Assembly: GCA_034509495.1 (NCBI GenBank)
Contig: CM067519.1
Span: 26,509,335 to 26,573,334 of the forward strand
Length of the DNA stretch: 64,000 bases
Direction: 5' to 3'
Source of the DNA: Acestrorhynchus altus
Lineage: Eukaryota; Chordata; Actinopteri; Characiformes; Acestrorhynchidae
The translations under genes were made by a program, and so were the position numbers. Under the pieces are notes generated by a model. That model saw nothing but the letters and a program-made list of their open reading frames with translations. It did no database searches and had not been told where the DNA came from. Of this stretch, positions 35,311 through 48,498 are shown one piece after another (positions within the stretch are counted from its first letter, which is position 1; each line of letters starts with the position of its first letter).

Positions 35311-35879
35311 AGTTAATATGCTTTACTGTGGTTATATGATCACATACTGACAATGTGCCCATTGGTGTGTGACGTGGTTTAAGATTAAGGGTCTAAAACT
35401 TCATGCATCCTGATTGAGGCATTGATCCTCAAAGCCAAAGTGTGACTGGACTGACTCGCTGTAGGTGCACTGATCCGTGCAGTAGTTCATTAGTGGACAG
35501 ATTCCTGAAAAGCTGCTTTGGGGTTGATGCTTATTGTAAAAAGCTCTGTACAAATAAACTCCCGCTGAACTAAACAGAGCTCCTGTTTAGAGACAGGTGT
35601 AGAGGTCTGTGCATGTCCTCCACAGCCCGGGAGAATGAAGGAAATGATCCTTTCTGTGTTTATAGGTGTAGAAAGCTGTTTATACCACATGAACCTGCCT
35701 ATAAATCTCATTAACTAAAGCTCACAGTTTTCTGACAGCACTCACTTCTAGTGCGGTGCAAGAATCATTCATTAAGGCCCTGGATCGGGAGGTTACACGG
35801 AAATCTTCTCACTGGGATGAATCGCTCGTAGAGGGCTCTGTTGAATAATGTCACAATGGCATCTTTCAGGACTGCGATT

Positions 35880-36120
35880 AGATTAGGACTCTCTGGAGCA
35901 GATAAACCTGAACCTATTGTCTCCATGTCTAATACCAGGAGTGGGGCAGAGGGGTATCAAGCCCCCCAGTATTGAGCTGTGGAGCAGTGGAGCTGTGTTC
36001 TCTGGAATGATGGAGCTCCATCCAGTACTCCTGGGATGAGCCAGGGATTTGATGAGGAGATGATCATCCAGCATCCTGTCCTCATGGAGGTGGTCATAAT
36101 GTTTTGGGTGATCAGCGTAT
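35880..36120 (-). mobile_element. Miniature DNA transposon (family A)
   Basis: 'GTATTGAGCTGTGGAG' and 'GATGGAGCTCCATCCAGTAC' blocks as at 4540-4600. Confidence 0.55.
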
Positions 36121-36839
36121 AGAACGTTTGTCTTCATGAAACTCTGGAATATCGCCCTTTTAAGATGATGTGCGAATTAATCAATGAAAGACACCATTTC
36201 CTCTACTTTGTCCACTTCAGGACTGCAGTAGCCACGTTCCAAACGGATCCATCACCCTCACACTGATCCCTCACTCACACTCGCTTCACTCCGTGAAGGC
36301 GCTGGCCTTCCCATTAGGCCCTACACATACATACCGAGAATGGATGAATAGCACACTCCGTACTCCTCTCACTCTGGAGCTGCTGATTACAGTCTTCCTC
36401 ACGGAGCAGGAGTGAGATGGAGGGGGGGACGTCTGAGGGGGGTATCTAGTGCTTCAGTCACTTAGGATCAAGGCGAAGGCGGGAAATGGTAGTGGACATA
36501 AAAGCTAAACCTGCTGGTAATCACTAGTGAGCACACGACAGTTTAACCACTCCAAAGCTCAAAGGGAAGAAAGAGGCTCATGGTGGAGGGTGGTGAGGCT
36601 CCTGCCAGCCTGCCTTTAATGTAAATGCCACGAATCGAAATTCAAATGCATTCTTCATTCTTCAAATCAGGATTATGATGTTTAGTTGGATATTCAGGCT
36701 CAATCCCAAATGGCTCTCCACTCCCTACATAGTGCTCTAGTTAAATAATGGCTTCTTCCATCCAGTGCACTACATGTCCAATAAGGAGAGGTGGGTGGGA
36801 GCTAGTGCTCTGCAGAATTATTGGCACCTCTTTAAAGAC

Positions 36840-37015
36840 GAAGACACGCTATACGTGCAAATGTTTGTGGACACCCATTCCAATGAATGCATTCCGCGAA
36901 TTTAAGCTTGTCGCAATGCCAGGCGTGGGCTAGAGGGGTATAAAGCCCCCCAGCATTGAGGCGTGGAGGGGAACCGTGTTCTCTGGAATGATGGAGATGC
37001 AATCCAAGACTTATT
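36840..37015 (-). mobile_element. Miniature DNA transposon (family A)
   Basis: 'GCAAATGTTTGTGGACACCC' terminus and 'AGGGGTATAAAGCCCCCCAG' block shared with the other copies. Confidence 0.6.
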
Positions 37016-37739
37016 TGATAACGAGAGCTTCCAGCGATGTGTATGTGCAACCAATGGGGTGGGGCAGGGGGTCATTTCGTTTCCGGGATATTGTATATGA
37101 TTGGTGGACACCAGGGAGCCACTATCAATATGTGGGACCAAGCCTCAAACGGGGAACACATCCTCCTATGGACGGCACTGGGACAAATAACACAACAGAA
37201 TTTGAAGAGATTTGACGACTGAGAGTGTGTCCGAGTCCCGAACAGTAACGGGAAGGTTATTCCAGGATTTTATAGGAGAATGCTCGGCATGGACCAGTTA
37301 GAGGTTTGTGGTCAGATGAAAATGGATGCAAACTCCTTCTTTTATTGCATCTTATTGAAAGAAAATGAAGCGAATAGGACACATTAAGTGTCTTGTGTTT
37401 GTATCGTATTAGAAGCACCGAATCACAGCCTGGAAGTTTTTGTGTACGTGTACATCAGATATTTAATGAAATTACAATGGATGCATAGTTATCTGTTGGT
37501 GGACCAGCATCCAGACTGGCGTCCACCAACACTTCTTTCACCACACTTCTTTCTCTGCACGGCTACCGTTACTTCTGAGCTTATTTCAACTACATCGCTG
37601 CTGTTGGCACGGGCCTTTAGGCTGTTCTTCCCATCTAACCGAGAGGGCGTCGTCCAGGCTGCGGTAGTGGTAGAGTATATTATATGATGGGTTGAATCCA
37701 ATCCAAGTGTTCCAGCCCCCTTTACCCACAATGCTCCTT

Positions 37740-38420
37740 TGCCTCACCCTGCATTTTTCTCTGAAACAGAGGGAGCTGATTAAAGTGTGTAATTCGTTAA
37801 GGGGCGCTCAATTTCAGCCAAGATCGTCAAAAAGCGAGAAATGCAATCGAAAAGCAAATGATCCACCTCGCGCTGCGTCTGAAACCTGAGCGCGAGCCAC
37901 TATCAGAGCGTCGAAAAACCCCTCTGTTAATTTCCTCTTCTATTTGCATATGCAGTGAGCCTGCCCTTTACGGAGCGAGCGTCCCGGCAGAAAATCGCTT
38001 CTCGTCTCAGCCCAAGTGCGTTTCCGCGTGCTAAACTGATTGGATTCTTGATGAGGAGCGTTGGGTGGCTCGCACTCTCGAGAGGCGAGGACGCTCGGTG
38101 CCACTGAAGTGATTAAATGCGCTCTCGAGTCCCCCCCCCCCCCCCGCATCCCCACCCAACTACCCCACTAACTATCGGAGCACGGGGAGCGCGCGAGGCC
38201 CGTAATCAGCAACGCCTGCCATAGAATAATAGCTCGCTTCTTCGACGGAGACCCCGCCGTCACACGAGTGCTCGTGCTCGCGCCAAAGCCGGGATGTCAG
38301 CGCACCCGCATTGTCACAAGACCCAGAGAGATGAATAATGCAGAGCAATCCTAAATAATCTGCATATAAACTAGGTGAAACCGGCAGCCAGAGGGAAAGG
38401 GGAGGGAGTGGCGGTGGTAA
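37740..38420. promoter_or_regulatory. Candidate conserved non-coding / CpG-rich block
   Basis: Unique, CpG-containing DNA without family repeats. It includes 'TTTGCATATGCAG' (octamer-like), several GAGCG motifs and a run of 15 C at 38131-38145. No exon could be supported, and conservation is untested. Confidence 0.25.
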
Positions 38421-38764
38421 AGGGCAAGAACGAGAGCATATGGTGTAGTGTTGGAGCATTTACACCATGCAGGAAAGAGAGAGAGGAGAAGAAAAAAGAG
38501 GGACACGGCAAGAACTGTGTCGTAAGGTAGGCCTCTTAATGACCCCATGGCTGATGCACTGGCCAGGTCCAGATCCAATGGCGCCTCCGGAAGATTCGAG
38601 TATCCAGAACCACATTATTTATCAGATAAAAACATCTGTAAATAAAAGAGGCTGAACTCTACAGCCAACAGCATCTACACGGACGTTCTTGTGGGATCAC
38701 TATGGGAAACTTGTGGCCAGTAGAACTTTAAACAGCTTCACTCGGTGCAGGTCTACCATTCACA

Positions 38765-39010
38765 CTGTATGTCCAAACGTTTGTGGACACATTGTAATAA
38801 ATGCATTCAGCTAAAGCTGCACCCATTGCTGACACAGATGTGCAAATGTACACACAGCTACCCTGTCGAGAAGCATTGCCAATAGAATAGGACCCTCTGG
38901 AACAGTAGACAGTGATTCCAACAAAAGCAGGACTCTATTGCTTGATTCTATTGATATGCTTGATTTCAGAAGAAGCAAATGGTGTCCCAATACTTCTGTC
39001 AATATATAGT
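38765..39010 (-). mobile_element. Miniature DNA transposon (family A)
   Basis: Begins 'ACTGTATGTCCAAACGTTTG' and ends 'CAATACTTCTGTCAATATAT', with the 'CACAGATGTGCAAATG' block inside. Confidence 0.6.
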
Positions 39011-39159
39011 ATCATTAGAGAGATGCAAATTTGCATATGTTAATAAATGGCCATATTCAAACACTGTTCCGCATTTGATGCCATAATTCCCGGGCATGGC
39101 TTTGTTTGGACCTTAGAAGTGTTTCATTATCATTGTTTCTCAGGGTGCGAGAGTCAGAG

Positions 39160-39490
39160 CGAGCGAGAGAGCAGGAAAACAATCGGAATGGCTCTGGGAT
39201 TCCAGTGAAGGAGCGTGGGTTCGAGTTTACCGAGCCAATTTCTGCACGTATATTTTCAGCGACATGGCAGGAAAAAACATTTGGTCCCCCTCCTCCCCAC
39301 GGCCACCCCCATCACTTCCACCACGGCAGTTGTAAACGGAGAGACGCGCGGTAATCCACTTGATAAATGTAAAGCGAAATGAAGCTATCAGCTGAAAGCA
39401 ATTTTCGAGCCAGCGGTTCAGGATTTTCACCCCTCCATCGATCATGAGCCTCTGGTCCAGGCCAAGATACACAATGCCCCCAAATTGCTG
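39160..39490. promoter_or_regulatory. Candidate conserved non-coding block
   Basis: Non-repetitive block with 'AAGCGAAATGAAGCTATCAG' and purine-rich flanks. Composition is the only support. Confidence 0.18.
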
Positions 39491-39729
39491 ACATATGGAC
39501 CCGGGACCAGCACGAACCTCTGCTCTGTCTGCGGACCAGCCCCTCTAAACCTCTGTTTATTCAGTCACTTCGCTGTTTTTCTCCATTAAGGATTACGCTG
39601 TGCTGGGAGTTAAGGTGGCACAGAGCATTCTCTGACGTGACACCAACGAAGAACCATCAGAAGAATCAATGCATCTCAATCAACCCTTTTAAATGTGCAT
39701 GTCCTCAAATGACCAATTACATATCAGTT

Positions 39730-40245
39730 TCCTGGTACATTGTAAATAATTAGTACTTAATGAATAATACTGAATAGCAGGTACTAAATAATTAGTACTT
39801 AAGGAATTAGTTGACACTTAACAAGTAGGTCCCTGAATAATTAGTGCAAATGTAAAATAATAAGTAGGTACTGAATTATTTATATTTGTTATAAATCAAT
39901 AATACTTGAATACTGAATAATTAGTAATCATTGAATAATCAATTCTTAAGTAACAGATACTAAATAATAAATGGATAATGAATAATTAGTAAGTACTGAA
40001 CAACTAGAAAGTACTGAATAAGTTTTTATTAAAAAACTGAAAAGTATTATGTACTGAATTGTTAGTATTTATTGAATAATTAATAAATTATATTATATTA
40101 TATATTAAGTACTGAATAATTACTACTTGTTAAATAATTAGTAAATGCTGAATATTTATTAATAAATATTAGTAGTTATTGAATAATAAGTCAATACTGA
40201 ATAACTCTGGATGTACTGAACTGGTACGTACTGAATAATAGGTGA
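39730..40245. repeat. A+T-rich irregular tandem repeat
   Basis: Many copies of 'TACTGAATAATTAGTA'-like units at irregular spacing of about 20-40 bp. Confidence 0.75.
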
Positions 40246-40484
40246 CAAAAATTAAAACTGCACTTCAAAGTGTTGGTTTTTTTTGGAACCAAAAGTGGTT
40301 CTTTTAAGCCTCACTTCAATGAACACTATCTAGAACCTTCAGGTTTGTTCTTAGGGAGTTCCTTTTACATGGATATTCCAGACGTGGCCTCAAGGTTCAG
40401 AATAAGGAAACTGAAGATTGCAGTGACTTTAAAGAACACGGAGTAATTTGGCCTCAAAGCCGGAGAAATGATTCAGTGTGCGTT

Positions 40485-41048
40485 TTTATTGGGTTTGAAC
40501 TGGTAGCTACACAATTAATCCTCACAAACAGAAGTCCAGTGTGACCGGTTTTAGACCAGCGGCTGCGAATGGGAAACAAATGTTGGCAGTGCCGCACTGG
40601 GAGCTCTCCCGCACTGAGATTTGCGCCATCCTGTAAAGACCACAGGTTTACATTCAGTGCTGCGCCTTCTTCCATAAACACTGCACTTGTGGCATCGCTC
40701 TGATGAGGAGGAGGACCCCCAAATCACATTAAAACTTCATCTGTCCTCCCGTTTGTTTGTTTGAAGAAGTGAGGACGGGGGGAGCCAACAGCCACTGGCG
40801 TGCCACGGCAACATTTGTTTATGCACGAGATAAAATACACAAACATCGTCCCAAACGGCACCTTCCACCATTTCTATCACCGCCGTCGTGACCCTTTGTT
40901 TCTTTTTTTTTTTTTTTTTTTATAGATATGAGTTCATTTCTTTCTTTTCCGAATGTCCAGCTGTAGACCCAGCTGACAGCTTCCGGCCTGAATCATGACA
41001 ACCTAAACAAACGGGGATATTATGAGGGTTTGGAAGACCTTGTCCATG
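40485..41048 (-). other. mrrf: mrrf putative 3' UTR
   Basis: Minus-strand AATAAA at 40490-40485 lies about 560 bp after the mrrf stop codon. The stretch contains a T run at 40903-40922 (plus strand). The end is a guess from the hexamer. Confidence 0.3.
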
Positions 41049-41848
41049 TCAGGCCAGGAGCTCCTTGGTTTTCGCCGCCAGCTGTTTGTCAATGTCTGCT
41101 GTGTAGCTGTCTGCCATCTGCTGAACCTGGGAACGAACGAGAGCGAAGACAAAGAACACGAGAAGTCAGACATGTGAAGACGAACATGTGCGTCCACGTC
41201 CAAATGATCTTTTGGTGAACGTGGTTCTCTGGGAAACAGTCTGTAATTAGCATTAATAATTCAGAATATTAATAATTAATATGACAGTAGACGAGTGGAC
41301 GTAAATGGCATTCTGTCTTCCTTTCACATCAGGACAACATACTGTCCTGATGATTCATATGATTTCTGGTGAATTTAAATTCAATGTGATTTGTTTAATT
41401 CTATTGTAGTTTAACGTGTAGTTTATATTGTAGCTGAATTGTTTTAATCATATTTTATTAGTAGTTTAAATCGTAGTTTAAATTGTAGTTTAATGTGTAG
41501 CTGAATTGTTTTAATCGTAGTTTAAATTGTAGTTTAAATTGTAGTTTAAATTGTAGTTTAAATTGTAGTTTAAATTGTAGTTGACTTTTAACTTTAATGT
41601 AGTTTAATTATAATTTTTTAACAATAGCCAATATTTTAATAACCAAAAAAGCACCGTTTTGAAGCAGTAATGAGGTCATTGTACCTGGTTTTCTACTAAA
41701 CGGATCGTATCTTCTGAAACACCTTCTTTGGCCTTCTTGATTTGGGTCACCGCGTTAGATCGGACTCTCCTCACTGACTCCTTGGCCTTGTTGCTGAACT
41801 GCTTTGCCACCTTAGCCAGGTTCTCCCGGTGTTCCCGTGTTACTCTGC

Positions 41849-41886
<38 letters not shown>

Positions 41887-44611
41887 TCCACAAACAGATA
41901 AAACACACACATCACCATACAGTTCAACATCATCATCACAATCGTCCACTAACAGCAGATCAGAAAAGGTGAGATTTAAGAAGTGAACGTGGACGGATCA
42001 GTGTGGTCTCGGATGTTTGGCATCCGAGGAGCGAAGTCTGGGGTTTAGGAGTATGATGATGAAGCAGGTCAGTGAGGTAGGAGGAGGGCTGGTGATGGAG
42101 GGCTTTGTGAGGGAACAGATGAATTTTGAATCCATTCTGAAACAGGATTCCAGTGAGGTTTCTGCAGGACAAGCATAATGAGGACACGGGAACGGGAATG
42201 AGTGAGAGGGCGTGCAGCTGAAAACTGGAGGTTGGGAAGTTTACTGAGGTCTTGCATGAGGCGTGTGTGAAGAAGGTGTGGATCACAGTTTCAGCTGCAT
42301 GAAAGAAAACAGTTCTGCTGATTTGATTTACGTGGTCTTCAAAGGAGAAGTTGCTGCTGAAATGAGTGAGGTTTGGGACGTGTGAGGAAGGAGAGAGTGG
42401 AACTGTCAATGGGGAGGTAGAATTGAGTTGTTTGTGGAGGACATGTTCACTGTAAAACATCAATTCTTTAGGAGGTTCTTCAACTTGAAACTGGAGGAAA
42501 CTCTTAAGGTGCTTCAAGGCACCTCCAAGAAGCTTGTCCTTTTGTTGAAGGAAGGGACACGTGTCGCCTCTCGTGCCAGGGCAGGGCTTCCAATTTCCAA
42601 GCATTGACCAGGATAATGATCCCACAGAGAAAGGGCTTCCCAGGAATCTCCTCGTCCTCGTCCTGTCCGCTCGCCAGATTTACCGCCAGCTTCAGTGACC
42701 TAAGTGTCTGCAGGATCTACAGGTCCAGCTGCAACAACTGTGGGTAGATGTGTGAACCTGTATGCCTCCATTTCCACTGTACAGGTTTCCCCAATAAAAC
42801 CAATAAACATGATATCACATTCCAACACGGGACACTGAGGCGTTCCGGGTTTTTGGGAAGGACATATTTAAGTCATAATAAGAAAGTTCTCTGGCTGAAA
42901 CAACTTGCTTGGCTGCCAAACAGATTTCCAGATGAAGCAACAGAAATACAAAGGAAATGGAAGAACATGCTGTTTAAAAATAGGCCTGGAGCGGTCAGGA
43001 GCGTCAGGAGCGGTCAGGAGCGGTCAGGAGCGTCAGAGTCAGATGCCTCCAACCACCTCGTTTCAGAGACGAACCGGAAAGGGCGCAAAAAGCCCACCGA
43101 AACTTTCTTTCCTGATTTCTGCTGTTTGTGGAAGTTCTCCTCCTCCTCCTTAATTGGCATTTTGCTACGATCCATTTGCAAACAGTCCAAGTGCTGCGTC
43201 TGTTTACTGCAAACAATGTGTGTAATTAGTGATTCTGAGCCAATCAAGCCTCGCGCTCTCTTTAGATATGCAAATGCGGGAGAGGAGCCGGTGCTGATTG
43301 CAGCGGCGCTGTGTCCGGCCCCTCCGAGCGCCGCTGCCAGATGAGCACCTGCTGCAGCCATGGGCACGCCGAGCCTTTCTAATCAACCCGTTTTGTGGCT
43401 TGCAGAATAAAGGCAGGGATGTGTGGCTATTTTTCCTGGCAGGAGCGAACGGGAGCGGTCAGAAACTGCAGACCACTGAGAGGGTTTTTCTTCCTGGAGA
43501 GATGGTGGAGGGAACGGGATCCAGCGATGGCTGCGGATTTACTTTAGCATGTTAAATATCACCACCGACTTATAATCTTTCAGACCTCAAGCTGTTTACT
43601 GTAATCTGTGGTGCAGCAGCACAAACTAACACACAGAAATGAAAGAAAATAAACCAGATGTAGAGAAACAGCTGGAGAGAACGCAGAACCGCGTTCTGTG
43701 GAACTGATTAGAACCGGCGTTCATAAACACAAGCGTGAATAGATTATCGCAAACAATTAAACTGTGCATCCCTACTGGAGACACGGGGAGGAGACCAAAT
43801 ACACTGATCAACCATAACATTATGACCATCCTATCAGCTCCTCTGACCACACAGGAGATCTTTGTGGTCCTATAATTCCAGACTGTTCATCCGTTTCTCC
43901 TCCTTTCACCCTGATCTTCAATGATCAGCACTCCACAGGACCACCACAGAGCAGCTATTATGTGGGTGGTGGGTCATTCTGATGGCCTAAACACTGTGTC
44001 CACTCACTGTCCACTCTATCAGACACTCCTACCGCGTGTCTCCACCTTGTAGATGTAAAGTCAGAGACAGAAGCTCATCTGTTTCTGGACAGTTTATGTT
44101 GGTCGTCCTCTAGTCCTTCATCAGTGCTCACAGGACGCTGCCCACAGGACGCTGTCGGCTGGACGTTTCTGGTTGGTGGACTGTTCTCGGTCCAGCAGTG
44201 ACACTGAGGGGTTTAAACACTCCAGCAGCACTGCTGTGTGCTTTCCAGCATTATAGGAGGTAAACAGGACTCCACACTTTTATGCTTCATATAAAAAAAG
44301 TGCTGAGAAAAGTGTGAGTGAAGTGTTGGCGTGCCATTAAGCAATCAGACATCAGAATAAAGATAGTGAAGAGTGAGGTATACTGAGGTGGAACAAGAGA
44401 AAGAGTGAGTGGTGGTGGGGGTGGGGTGGGGTGGGGGAGGGGGGGAGGGGCAGTAAGGGTGCTGAAGGTGAAAGTGCTTTGCTGGGTCTCAGCCCCCCAT
44501 ACTGTGGTCACTCACTTGGGAATGGGCACTCTGATGATGGTGCCCTCAACCTCCGGGTTCAGCCTCATGCTGCTCTCCTGTAGAGCGCGGGTGGCTGCTG
44601 CTGTGGCCTGA

Positions 44612-44684
<73 letters not shown>

Positions 44685-44747
44685 ATCAGGGATAATGGCA
44701 GCCAGCTGACAGGGCTGTTGTACCTGCTGTAAACCTCTCTCTCTCTC

Positions 44748-44797
<50 letters not shown>

Positions 44798-45846
44798 CCA
44801 TGTCTAATTGAACGACACACAGATGACCTGTGTACTGGAATGGGAACTGGAAATACTGGCCTTCCTTCAGGACAGCATTAGAAATGGTTAACACACACAC
44901 ACACTATGTTGTAGATGTGCCTCAGGCCACTGTCAACACACACTCCTCTGGGAAAGGCCTGCAGTGCTGACCCCCGATGACCTGCAGTGAGGGCTCCTGC
45001 CTGCTGACCCCAGCAGGGACAACATACACTGGCCTGAGGGGCAAATGATGAGCAAGGGCTGGACTGCAGTAATGAACTTCTTGTTTCTGAGGTTAATGTG
45101 GGAGAAGATCAAACACTGATCACAGCAATTAAATATGGAAATAAATGACACACTAAAAAATAGTTCCTTAACTAGTTGTTTATGTGAGTTTATTCTAATG
45201 TTCTATAGAGTTAATTACAGGTAGACGCTCTCACTGACACTGACTTTATGTTTATTTGGGTTTATTCTAATGTTCTATAGAGTTAATTACAGGTAGACGC
45301 TCTCACTGACTGCACTAAACAGAGAAAGCAGAGTAAATGTGATTGTTTGCTGAATTATTCCTTTAATTTGCCAGAGATTGTGGACTTCTCTGTAGTCTGG
45401 TCTCTGAATTTCATTCGTCATTGTTTTTCTTCAGCAGCTCTGCCTTTTACGGTAAAGAGAACAAAAACAAAGGAGAGAAAACGCCCTGCTTTTGGTTAAC
45501 ATGCTAAAAACAGCGATGAACGCTCGGCGCGTTTGATTAAAAACGCCACGCGAGTTCAAAGAAGGCCCGAGAAGAGCGGAGCTAAAGAAAACACGTTCCT
45601 AATGAGCGCGGATACCACACAGGCACTGTCTGCAGGGCTGCACACGCAACCGCCACCGGCGTTTCTCAGTCAGACGACACCTTCGCCGCCTCGTTAACGA
45701 ATGACTGCTAAACAATGGCCTCTCGGCAGAGGCGTGTGTAATGGATTAGAATAATTATGAAGCTGTTTGCTTTCGGACCAGGCCAGTCACCTTGCTGCTG
45801 GGCTTTTTTGCAGGCCTGTTAGGTAATGGCCAGTTACTGTGACAAC

Positions 45847-45879
<33 letters not shown>

Positions 45880-47154
45880 ACTGAAGGCCATTATAAACAG
45901 CTGTGCATGAAAAGGTACGATTTAACACTGAGCAGAACCCTTCTGTGTATCAGCCCAATTTAAAGGTGAATAATATCTAATATAGTAATCTATGCCTACC
46001 TGACGGGCAGAGAGGTGCCATAAATCCACAGGGGCACCCAGGGGCACCCAGGGGCCCCAGTTAGTACACTAATCAACACAAAAAATGAATGCACCCAGCA
46101 GGAGTTGCTGGAATGGGCTGAATCTCTCCATGTATGAATATAATGATGATGTATGTAAGTGATTCCAATATTAGAGTGAAAGGATGAGTTTTTTGGAGCA
46201 AACTGTACAAATGAAAGGAGGCTCTAGAACCTTGTTGGGCCTCTAGTCTTGATGTGAGATGAGATACGGTTGGGTATGGAGTACGGCATCCCACAGATGT
46301 TGCAGCTGGGCTTGTAGATCCTGCACGCTTAGGTTGCTGAAGCTGAGTCCAGCTCCTCCCATTAATGCCCGATTGGTAATAAACCTGGTGAGCAGCCAGG
46401 CCATGGAAGTGTTGCAATCTGCAGATGTTCCTATGAAACCCCTGCTGAAAAGGCCAGCAGGAATTGGTTGCCATGAGCGCCAACATGCGTCCACTGCTAG
46501 GGGAGAGCGACTGCTGTACGTGATAACTCCCCACATCATCACACCAGCAGTAGGGCAGTGTGTCGCTCATCACAAGGCCTCTATACAGAACCTGGATTCG
46601 CTAAAAACGATGTGGTTCCGGTCTATAGCAGTCCAGGTTTCACGTTCACGATACTACAGCGAACGTGGCAGAACAGCTGGATGGTGGGAATTTGATGAAA
46701 TAACCTTCCAGCTTCTCTCAGTCCAATGATGCCTGCTTCTCTAAGTCTTTTATAGGCATCTACAGTCTTCTTTATGAAGGCCTCAGAGAGCTTTCTGGAT
46801 CTCACCATGGTGATCCCCCGTACTTACACAATCAACAGCAAACCAAACTAATGTCTGAGGTTGAAACGGAAAAACATGAAGAGAATTCACTGTCTTAAGC
46901 AACGCAATGCCCTTTAAAATCCACTTTTGTCCCCAAACTACAGTCAGAGTTGGCGTCAGTGGAAAGTTCATTTGAGATATTTTGCCAAACGATCGCTTGA
47001 AAAATCATCTCCACTGACAGGGTGGATTGTTTGGCCAATGGCATGAAACTAGACCCTCAAACACCAGGAACCTACAAGCGAAAAGGAAAGAGCATTAATC
47101 TCTGTTTCAGACTTATCTCTGAGCATCAGGCGGTAAACTACTCTCATTAATAAC

Positions 47155-47197
<43 letters not shown>

Positions 47198-48432
47198 AAT
47201 GAGTAAAAGGAAGGGTGAGAATAATTGAAGGGGTAGAAAGAGGGCAAAAGGAGAACAGCAGGAGACGGAAAAACAACAAAACCGACCAAAATGATTCTTT
47301 TTCGGTTGCTGAGGGTGCGGTTAGACTAAACATACTGTCTCTCAGTTTTTGGTTTAACGATGCAGCTTGAATGTTCTCACTCAGTTCTGCAGATGGTGTG
47401 GTAGGGGTGGAGTGTTGATAGAGCGTCCAATAGCGTCCCACACATTTTCAATCAGGGACAGGTCTGGAGATGAGACTGACCACGGTGTAGTATCTGTCTT
47501 CAAGACGAGATCTTGAGACGGCAGCAGTGTGTGGACGAGCGTTGTCCTGTTACAATAGTGTTCAGAAGAGGTAGAACCACTGGTTGCAGAACCTCAGTAA
47601 CGTAACGTTGAAGTGTTAAAGTGTCTGTAATGAAGACACTGGTGATCTGGCATCGTACGAAACTGCACCCACACCGTCACACCAGACCTGCAGGACGTGT
47701 GATGTGTGATGCATTGCAATCGGTTGATTCCTTCTGGGTGCAACTATTGTTTTTGATGATGAGTGAAATGCTCTCAGTGCCACTGGCTGCAACAGAAACC
47801 CAAAGCATGAACAATCCACCCCAGTGCTTAACAGTTGGAGAGGTGTCAGCCATAACATTAACACCACTGCCAGATGAAGTGAATAACACTGACGATCTGG
47901 TTCCTTTGGTTCCGATCAAGGGGTTTCGATAAACGAACAGTCGGAGTTGACGGGTTGAAAGTGTAAGAATCTGAGACACTTTGACAATGATGCCTGTATT
48001 ACTGGGTCAGAAGATGACCAAAAGGACCTACAAAAGCACTGCAAAGAAAGGACACCGGGGTCATGGGTTCAGAGTCCATGCCTCAATGTGTCAGAGCTCT
48101 TCTTGCGTCGGGATTGGAACCTACACCATATTAGGCTGGTGGTTTTAATGTTTTGGCAATTCCGTACAGGCCATGTGTATGACACTATGTACTGACACTG
48201 TATAACAAGTGTGTTTGCGTGAGCTTGGAGGAGCAAAGAAAGAAAGAGCAGACATTAAGGCAGGTCTGTGCTGTAGAGGGCAGTGTGCGGTCATTTCCTG
48301 ATCTCTGTCAGCCTCCTGGCCGCTGCTTCAATCACTCTTAGAGAACAAAGGGCTTCCCCCCGACGATCAATCAATTTCCCCCAAACCACGCTGGACTGAC
48401 TCCACCACACTCAGGTTACAGAGCAAGAAGGG

Positions 48433-48498
<66 letters not shown>

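Noticed and set aside
42748..43344. 198-codon plus-strand open frame
   Set aside because: No recognisable domain; composition changes along it and it overlaps a candidate non-coding block and a GGAGCGGTCA short repeat.
48055..48095. Possible second SINE of the 32150 type
   Set aside because: Only 'GGTCATGGGTTCAGAGTCC' resembles a B-box; the body sequence does not match.
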